Origin: Versatilivorator sp963663845
GTDB lineage: Bacteria; Acidobacteriota; Terriglobia; Versatilivoradales; Versatilivoraceae
Length of the DNA stretch: 64,000 nt
Assembly (NCBI GenBank): GCA_963663845.2
Contig: OY760650.2
Coordinates: 2,480,001-2,544,000, forward strand
Reading direction: 5' to 3'
The translations under genes and the position numbers were made by a program. The notes beneath the pieces were generated by a model, which was given only the letters and a program-made list of their open reading frames with translations, was not told where the DNA came from and did no database searches. Positions 58,552 through 64,000 of the stretch are shown here, in pieces. The first letter of the stretch is position 1. Every line of letters starts with the position of its first letter.

Positions 58552-59435
58552 GAGTAGATCTCCTCCGGCGCCGGTTCGAACAGCTCCGCCGACCGGATGC
58601 CGGGCAGGTGGGCCAGGGAGCGAAACTCGGAGCTCACGGCCACGTAATCCTCGGTTTCCGCAACCACCGCCGGCTTGCAGGCAAAGGCGTCCCGGACCAG
58701 GACCAGCTTCTCGGCCGTGGCCATCAGCAGTGTGTAGAACCCGTCGAGCTCGATGAAGGCCGCCGTCAGCGCCTCTTCCAGGGATTCCCCCTCCCGCATC
58801 CTCCACTCCAGGAAGCGGCAGGCGGCTTCGGTGTCGTTGTCGGTCTCGAAGGCGACGCCCCGCTTCTCCAGGCGCCGGCGCAGGCTCCAGGGGTTGGAGA
58901 GGGACCCGTTGTGGACCAGGCAGAAATCTTCGCCGGCGGTGAAGGGATGGGCGTGAGCGGGCGAGACGGCCGATTCGGTAGCCATGCGGGTGTGGCCGAC
59001 GCAGTGGCTGGCCTCGAGGCCCGCGAACCCGTAACGCTCGGCGATCTCGGCCGGGTGGCCCATGTCCTTGTAGACCTCGATGGACCGCCCGGCCGAGAGC
59101 AGGTGCACGGCGGGGAACTCCCGCGACAGCCATTCCTCCAGGCTCTCGGGTGCTATTGAGGAAACCAGGCGTCCATGGTTTTCGAGGGCGCTCAGGTTGC
59201 CTGCGCAAGCGGTGTCCCGCTCGAAGGCCCTCCCCAGTTCCTCCCAATCGAACCCCGGCCGGCCGCAAAACAGGCTGAATCGCCGCAAGGGACCCTCCCC
59301 GACCGGGGAGAAGACCGCCAGACCGGCCGAATCGGGCCCGCGATCTCCCATGCAGTCCATCATGGGGGTGACCCATTCTCCCAACCGGGACCGCTTCGAT
59401 TCAGGCTTGATCAACAAGCCGACAATGCCGCACAT
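58539..59435 (-). CDS. mgsA: N-methylglutamate synthase subunit A (class II glutamine amidotransferase)
   Basis: A 298-residue Ntn-type amidotransferase starting MCGIVGLL, with nucleophile Cys2 exposed after Met removal. GDRGPDSAGLAVF (30-42), HCVGHTRMATES, HAHPFTAGEDFCLVHNGSLSN and TDNDTEAACRFLEWR match the PurF-like domain of GltB. In MgsABC this part is thought to release methylamine from gamma-glutamylmethylamide. It is 48 bases downstream of gmaS; that gap holds a weak family F-like repeat. Confidence 0.88.
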   Translation of the reverse strand: MCGIVGLLIKPESKRSRLGEWVTPMMDCMGDRGPDSAGLAVFSPVGEGPLRRFSLFCGRPGFDWEELGRAFERDTACAGNLSALENHGRLVSSIAPESLEEWLSREFPAVHLLSAGRSIEVYKDMGHPAEIAERYGFAGLEASHCVGHTRMATESAVSPAHAHPFTAGEDFCLVHNGSLSNPWSLRRRLEKRGVAFETDNDTEAACRFLEWRMREGESLEEALTAAFIELDGFYTLLMATAEKLVLVRDAFACKPAVVAETEDYVAVSSEFRSLAHLPGIRSAELFEPAPEEIYSWSL

Positions 59436-59483
59436 GCGCGTCCTCCGACGAGTCCCGCCCCCGCTCTGCCGTGCGGGTCATTC

Positions 59484-60818
59484 CTAGTAGAACTCCAGGT
59501 AGCGCTGGACTTCCCAATCGGAGACGTGGCGCTGGTACTCGATCCACTCCATCTCCTTCAGGTCCGCGAACTCCTTCAGGAAGGCTTCTCCGAGCTGTTC
59601 GGCAAACAGGGGATCGGCCTTGAGGGCGTCCAGGGCTTCCTTCAGGGACTGGGGAAGCACGCCGATGCCCAGGTCGCGCAGGGCGTCGGGGGTGTAGCGG
59701 TAGTGGTTGATGTTGTGGGGCGGTCCGGGATCGAGCTTGCGCTCGATGCCGTCCAGGCCGGCCACGATCACGGCCGCCGTGGCCAGGTAGGGGTTGCAGC
59801 TCGAGTCGCACAGCCTCAGTTCCAGGCGCCCGTAGGGGACCCGCACCATCGAGGTCCGGTTGTTGTCCCCGTAGGAGATGTAGGCCGGCGCCCAGGTGGC
59901 CCCGGACAGCGAGCGGCCCACCACCAGCCGCTTGTAGGAGTTGACCGAGGGGGCCACCAGGGCCGTCAGGGCCGGGCCGTGGGCCAGCAGGCCGCCCAGG
60001 AAGTGGTAGGCCATTTCCGAAAGCCCCAGTCGGTTCTTGTCGGAGTCGTCCCGGAAGAGGTCGTCGCCCCGGCCGTCCCAGATCGACATGTGGATGTGGC
60101 TGCCGGTCCCGGTGCGGTTGGACATGGGCTTGGGCATGAAGGAGCAGATCACCCCGAACTCCCGGGCGATCTCTCCGGCGGCCATGCGGAAGAGCACGTA
60201 GCGGTCGGCCGAGGTCAGGGCCGGCGAGAAGGTGAAGTTGATCTCGAACTGCCCGTTGGCGTCCTCGTGGTCGATCTGGTAGACGTCGATCCCGATGGAT
60301 TGCAGTGAACCCACCAGCTTTTCCAGGAAGGCCCGGCTGCGGGAGAGTCCCTTGTAGTCGTAGCAGGGTTTCTCCAGGGTGTCGGTGTCGTCGGCGGGCC
60401 GGATGGAACCGTCCGGATTTCGGCTCAGCAGCATGAACTCGGGTTCCAGGCCGGTGTTCAAGGTCCAGCCCCTTTGGTCCAGGCGCTTCAACTGCTGCTG
60501 GAGAATGTGGCGGGTGTCGAAGGGGTAGGGCTCTCCGTTCACCCGGCCGGTGCAGACGATGCGGGCATAGCCGGGCTGCCAGGGCACCAGCGTCAGGGTG
60601 TCCAGGTCCCCCACGGCCATGAAGTCGGGATCATGGGGCTCCTGGCCCAGGCCCCACACGGCGAACCCGGCGAACCCGGCGCCGTCGGTCAGGATATCCT
60701 CGAAGTGGCTGACCGGAACCGCCTTGGTCTTGGCCACTCCGTGGACGTCGACGAACTGGGCCAGCACGAACTTGACATCGTTTTCCTTCAACAGGGTCTG
60801 GGCCTGGTTGAGGTTCAT
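59484..60818 (-). CDS. gmaS: Gamma-glutamylmethylamide synthetase (GlnT/type III glutamine synthetase-like)
   Basis: A 444-residue glutamine synthetase homologue. The ATG at 60818 overlaps the mgdD stop by four bases; the longer frame upstream does not resemble the family. It starts with a short beta-grasp (VKFVLAQFVDVHGVAKTKAV). Metal and ATP site motifs are LEPEF (124-128), HEDANGQFEIN (184-194) and GTGSHIHMS (237-245), and PYGRLELRLCDSSCNPYL lies near the end. The overall pattern (GFAGFAVWGLGQEPHDPD) matches GmaS, which joins methylamine to glutamate with ATP. GlnT-type glutamine synthetases are close relatives, so the operon is the main reason for the specific call. Confidence 0.87.
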   Translation of the reverse strand: MNLNQAQTLLKENDVKFVLAQFVDVHGVAKTKAVPVSHFEDILTDGAGFAGFAVWGLGQEPHDPDFMAVGDLDTLTLVPWQPGYARIVCTGRVNGEPYPFDTRHILQQQLKRLDQRGWTLNTGLEPEFMLLSRNPDGSIRPADDTDTLEKPCYDYKGLSRSRAFLEKLVGSLQSIGIDVYQIDHEDANGQFEINFTFSPALTSADRYVLFRMAAGEIAREFGVICSFMPKPMSNRTGTGSHIHMSIWDGRGDDLFRDDSDKNRLGLSEMAYHFLGGLLAHGPALTALVAPSVNSYKRLVVGRSLSGATWAPAYISYGDNNRTSMVRVPYGRLELRLCDSSCNPYLATAAVIVAGLDGIERKLDPGPPHNINHYRYTPDALRDLGIGVLPQSLKEALDALKADPLFAEQLGEAFLKEFADLKEMEWIEYQRHVSDWEVQRYLEFY

Positions 60819-61522
60819 GGACACTTTCCTTTCAGTGAGCTTGCCTGGAAAAGGCCGGGATGGAGGCACCCCAGCCCCACCGCATCGCCGCCGTCTTCCC
60901 GGACGATGCCCAGCAGCGTTTCCCAAAGATACACACTATAGCTCGGGTCCAGCCAAATCCGAAGCCCGGCGATGCCGGACAGCTCCACTGGAAGCAGCCG
61001 GCAGGAGACGCCGGCCACCCGGCTCAGGACCACCTGTCCCTTCGATTCCCGAAAATGGTGGCCGCAGGTCTGTCTGAGAACCTGGATGGTCCGGGACCCG
61101 ACCAGCAGAAACGAGGCCTCCTGGCGCTCCACCCGGTAGACTCCCGGTGGATTGGCCGAGAGCCGGTCCCGGATGCGGGCGACCACCTGCCCCTGAAGGC
61201 CGTCTTCCAGAACCACTTCCTCCCGGTCGATGCGAACCAGTATCCCATGGTCTTCGATGGGCGTGACCGCATAGAGGGCCTCGGCGGTCTTCAGGCCGTT
61301 CTCCCCGAGCCAGGCCGAGACGCCCGCTCCCTTCAGACCCAGCCGGGGCAGGCAACTCAGGTCGGCCAAAGCGAGGCGCTCCTTGAGCCGGTCTTCCTGC
61401 TCCGGGTCGGAGAACCGCAGGACGGCGGCCATGCCGTGAACCTCGGTCCAGGCGGGGTGCATCGGTTCCAGCAGGTCATGGACCGGGCTTCGCCGGGTGA
61501 GTTTCGAGGGTGCAGGTTTCAT
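60815..61522 (-). CDS. mgdD: N-methylglutamate dehydrogenase subunit D (SoxG-like gamma subunit)
   Basis: A 235-residue protein resembling the gamma subunit of heterotetrameric sarcosine oxidase, a GcvT-like folate-binding fold without catalytic residues of its own. Motifs include LADLSCLPRLGLKGAGVSAWLG, FLLVGSRTIQVLRQTCGHHF and GLRIWLDPSYSVYLWETLLG. Its ATG overlaps the alpha subunit stop by four bases, and its stop overlaps gmaS. In the N-methylglutamate pathway MgdABCD oxidises N-methylglutamate to glutamate and formaldehyde or methylene-tetrahydrofolate. Confidence 0.82.
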   Translation of the reverse strand: MKPAPSKLTRRSPVHDLLEPMHPAWTEVHGMAAVLRFSDPEQEDRLKERLALADLSCLPRLGLKGAGVSAWLGENGLKTAEALYAVTPIEDHGILVRIDREEVVLEDGLQGQVVARIRDRLSANPPGVYRVERQEASFLLVGSRTIQVLRQTCGHHFRESKGQVVLSRVAGVSCRLLPVELSGIAGLRIWLDPSYSVYLWETLLGIVREDGGDAVGLGCLHPGLFQASSLKGKCP

Positions 61523-64000
61523 GACACGGGCGCCTGCTTCTGGCGCAGGTTGCCGGGATCGTAAAAGGGCAGCTCCACCACCCGGGCCGTGACCAGCCGG
61601 CGGCCGCCGGTCCGGATGGGGACGGCCGTGCCGGGTGCGGACAGTTCCGGGTGAACGTAGGCCATGCCGATGACCTGCTTCAGGGTGGGGCTGAAAGCGG
61701 CGCTGGTGACCCGGCCGGCCATCTCTCCCTCATGGATCACCAGCTCGCATTCCCGGGGCACGGGCCCGCCATAGCTCTCGGGGAAGGCGAACCCCACCAG
61801 GCGGCGCGTGAGCGGCCTGGTCTTGAGAATGGAGAGGCTGCGCTGGCCCACAAAGAAGGGCTTGTCGGCCTTGACCGCCCAGTCCATCCCCGCCTCGGCC
61901 GGATAGGAGAGCCCGTCCGAATCCTGGCCCATGATCAGGTGCCCCTTCTCCAGCCGCAGCAGGCGTTGGGCCTCCACGCCGAAGGGACGAATGCCGGCGG
62001 CCTTCCCGGCCTCCAGGATGCGGTCCCAGACCCCCACGGCGGCATCGGCCGGCACGTGGATCTCGTAGCCCCACTCGCCCACGAATCCGACTCGCAGGAG
62101 GCGGGCCGGCGCCCCGGCCACCCGGCCCTCGCGAACTCCCAGGTAGGGGAAGGCCTCCGGAGCCAGGTCGATGTCGGTCAAGGGCTGCAAGACCTCGAGG
62201 GATCGGGGCCCGGCCAGGTTCATGGCCCCCCAGGCCCCCGTCAGGTTGAGAACCATCACCTGCAGCGACCAGATCAGGGCCCAGCGGGCCATCTCGCGGG
62301 CCACCGCGTCGGAGGCCCCGCTGGTGGTGGTCACGTAGAAGCGGTCCGACGCCAGCCGGGCCGCCACCCCGTCATCCACCATCATGCCGCTCTCGTCGCA
62401 CATCAGGAGGTAGCGGCTCCTGCCTTCCTTCAGCTTGGCGAACCGTCCCGTGTACATCCTTTCGATGAAGGCCACGGCGTCGGGGCCGCAGATTTCCAGC
62501 TTGCCCAGGGTGCCCACGTCGACCAGGCCCACCCGGCCGCGCACGGCCTGGGCTTCCGCCTGGATAGCCGCCCTCCGGTCTGATCCGGGGACCGGGTAGT
62601 ACTCCGGCCGCAGCCAGCTTCCCGCAACCATGAAGCGGGCGCCCAGTTGCCGGTGGCGGCCGTGGATGGGGGTTCGGCGCTGGGGGCTGAAGATGCGCCC
62701 GGCCAGGTGGCTCAAGGGCACCGGGCTGGTGAAGGGCCGGGCCGTGGTCAGCCCGGTGGCCGCCAGCGACCTCCCCTTGAGCCGGGCCAGGATGCGGCTG
62801 CCGTTGAGGTTGGAGTGCTTGCCCTGGCTGGGCCCCATGCCCAGGGTCGAGTAGCGCTTCAGCAGCTCGGCGCTGTCGAACCCCTCCTGCAGGCTGTGCC
62901 GGATGTCATCCAGTTGGATGTCCTCGTCCAGGTCCACGAAGTTCTTGCCCCGAGGGTGGGGAACCACCGGGTAGGGGTGGCTGAAGGCGGGCCCCCGGCG
63001 CGGGGCCGCCGCCGGCGCTGCGGAACCGGCCTTGCCCAGGTAGACCGCCGCCTGGCGGCCGGCGCGGCGGCCGTCCTCGAGCCGGTCTCCCAGGGCGTAG
63101 ACTCCGTTGACCCGTCCGGCGGCAAAGACTCCCGCCGGCAGTCGGTCCGGGACGTACTGTTCCAGAGTCTGGTCGTACCCCATGCGGGCGCCCGCCTGGC
63201 GGAGGATGCCGTCGGCGGGCGCCCACCCCACGCTCATGGCGATGCCGTCGCAGGCGATGGGCTCGGACTTCACGGGCAGGGGGTCTCCGCGCCAGTCCAG
63301 AGGGCAGAGCAGGACCCCGCGGATGCCCCGCTTGCCGAGCGCCGGCAGGGCTTCAAGGACGGCAGCGCCCGTGCGTATGGGGATTCGGAGGCCGGCCACC
63401 TCGTCTCGCCAGCGTGACCCCTCCCCCTGAGGCCGCAGGTCGGCGACCAGCGCCACCTTCACCCCCGCCCGGTGCAGGTCGAACGCCGCCCGGTATCCGT
63501 CGGTGTTGGCCGCCAAGACGACCGCCCGGCTAAAGGGCTTCACGGCATACTGGTGGATCAGGCGCTGCGCCGCCGATGCCAGCATGACCCCGGGGAGATC
63601 GTTGTTGCGAAAGACGGCGGGCTGGTCGTAGCAACCGGCGGCCGCCACCAGGCTGCGGGCCCGCAGCTTGGTGAGCCGGCGGGAGTCGATCAGCGCCACC
63701 CAGCCGTCGGCGTAGCAGCCGGCCGCGGTGGTTCCGGCGCGTATCTCCAGGTTGGGCAGGGCGGCGGCCCTGCCCAGGAGCTCGGCCAACAGGCCCCCGG
63801 CTTGCGGCTCGCCCGGCAACTGGAACCCCAGGGTCCCGCCCGGCAGGCGATCCTCTTCCACCAGCAGGACCTGCAACCCCAGCTCGGCCGCGGCGATGGC
63901 CGCCGAGAGGCCGGCGGGTCCGGAACCCACCACCAGCAGATCGCAGAAGTCGTAGCGCTTGGGCGTCGCCTGCAGCGGCTGATCGGGATGGATGCTGCCC
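61519..64000 (-). CDS. mgdC: N-methylglutamate dehydrogenase subunit C (SoxA-like alpha subunit), cut by the window end
   Basis: The frame is open to base 64000, so the N-terminus (probably 100-150 residues, including a small [2Fe-2S]-like region) is missing; 826 residues remain. The dinucleotide fold begins LLVVGSGPAGLSAAIAAAELG, with RLPGGTLGF, AAGCYDQPAVFRNNDLPGV and AVSMGWAP-like AMSVGWAPADG following. From about 430 residues on is the GcvT-type folate-binding half (GLVDVGTLGKLEICGPDA, FVGEWGYEIHVPADAAVG, EAQRLLRLEKGHLIMGQDSD, PLKQVIGM-like TLKQVIGMAYV). This matches alpha subunits of sarcosine oxidase and N-methylglutamate dehydrogenase. The genes for subunits A and B should lie beyond the window. 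Confidence 0.88.
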   Translation of the reverse strand, partial: GSIHPDQPLQATPKRYDFCDLLVVGSGPAGLSAAIAAAELGLQVLLVEEDRLPGGTLGFQLPGEPQAGGLLAELLGRAAALPNLEIRAGTTAAGCYADGWVALIDSRRLTKLRARSLVAAAGCYDQPAVFRNNDLPGVMLASAAQRLIHQYAVKPFSRAVVLAANTDGYRAAFDLHRAGVKVALVADLRPQGEGSRWRDEVAGLRIPIRTGAAVLEALPALGKRGIRGVLLCPLDWRGDPLPVKSEPIACDGIAMSVGWAPADGILRQAGARMGYDQTLEQYVPDRLPAGVFAAGRVNGVYALGDRLEDGRRAGRQAAVYLGKAGSAAPAAAPRRGPAFSHPYPVVPHPRGKNFVDLDEDIQLDDIRHSLQEGFDSAELLKRYSTLGMGPSQGKHSNLNGSRILARLKGRSLAATGLTTARPFTSPVPLSHLAGRIFSPQRRTPIHGRHRQLGARFMVAGSWLRPEYYPVPGSDRRAAIQAEAQAVRGRVGLVDVGTLGKLEICGPDAVAFIERMYTGRFAKLKEGRSRYLLMCDESGMMVDDGVAARLASDRFYVTTTSGASDAVAREMARWALIWSLQVMVLNLTGAWGAMNLAGPRSLEVLQPLTDIDLAPEAFPYLGVREGRVAGAPARLLRVGFVGEWGYEIHVPADAAVGVWDRILEAGKAAGIRPFGVEAQRLLRLEKGHLIMGQDSDGLSYPAEAGMDWAVKADKPFFVGQRSLSILKTRPLTRRLVGFAFPESYGGPVPRECELVIHEGEMAGRVTSAAFSPTLKQVIGMAYVHPELSAPGTAVPIRTGGRRLVTARVVELPFYDPGNLRQKQAPVS

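Noticed and set aside
61519..64000. Plain sarcosine oxidase as the final call for the SoxA/SoxG-like subunits
   Set aside because: Not excluded, but coupling to gmaS and mgsABC by overlapping reading frames makes N-methylglutamate dehydrogenase the better call.

Overview
The window is GC-rich bacterial DNA, most likely from an Acidobacteriota genome. The best lineage clues are a large secreted von Willebrand factor A protein of the acidobacterial VWFA-related type (49434-51710) and its neighbour with the motif LPNFICRQTT (48523-49431), which I associate with acidobacterial proteins of unknown function. Many Tat-secreted or lipoprotein enzymes, beta-propeller hydrolases and numerous small intergenic repeats fit this. 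No rRNA, tRNA or CRISPR array was seen.

Layout. 1-6.7 kb: the end of a sodium/solute symporter, a deoxyhypusine-synthase-like enzyme, a LysM lytic transglycosylase, and a two-gene quinol:cytochrome c reductase in which cytochrome b is fused to two haem-c domains. 6.8-10.1 kb: an overlapping three-gene operon of a family 9 glycosyltransferase, a Rieske oxygenase and its reductase. 10.8-22.1 kb: a plus-strand catabolic island with two tandem paralogues of unknown function, a secreted TIM-barrel-like protein, a double-cupin/SMP-30 lipoprotein, an HpcH/HpaI aldolase, an alpha-glucuronidase-like protein and a nitrilase-family amidase. 22-32 kb: a VapBC-type toxin-antitoxin pair, a PQQ dehydrogenase fused to a dihaem module, a sialidase, a GH109-like enzyme, a damaged DNA methyltransferase and a BNR lipoprotein. 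32.4-39.7 kb: a minus-strand operon with a sugar-type ABC importer (its ATPase fused to a permease), a ThuA-like lipoprotein and a GH43/GH32-like propeller lipoprotein. 40-45.8 kb: an AttH/FtsX/ATPase export module and an MFS transporter. 46-48.1 kb: a group II intron. 48.2-56.5 kb: a Phd antitoxin, the acidobacterial pair, hydantoinase/oxoprolinase subunits and two truncated antitoxins. 56.5-64 kb: a minus-strand operon for the N-methylglutamate pathway of methylamine use (mgdC-mgdD-gmaS-mgsA-mgsB-mgsC), cut by the window end.

The island at 10.8-22.1 kb looks like use of a lactone- or uronate-type sugar: a lactonase-like domain, a 2-keto-3-deoxy-acid aldolase and an alpha-glucuronidase-like protein lie together. 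The sialidase, GH109-like enzyme and BNR/GH43-like lipoproteins suggest scavenging from host or environmental glycoconjugates. The methylamine operon and the betaine/carnitine-type Rieske oxygenase suggest use of methylated amines.

Several families of short palindromic repeats sit between genes. Three have homologous copies within the window, so their ends and insertion effects can be read directly. One copy is split by the group II intron; removing 45991-47902 restores the 203-bp length of the intact copy. Another copy lies where two antitoxin genes both lose their C-termini.
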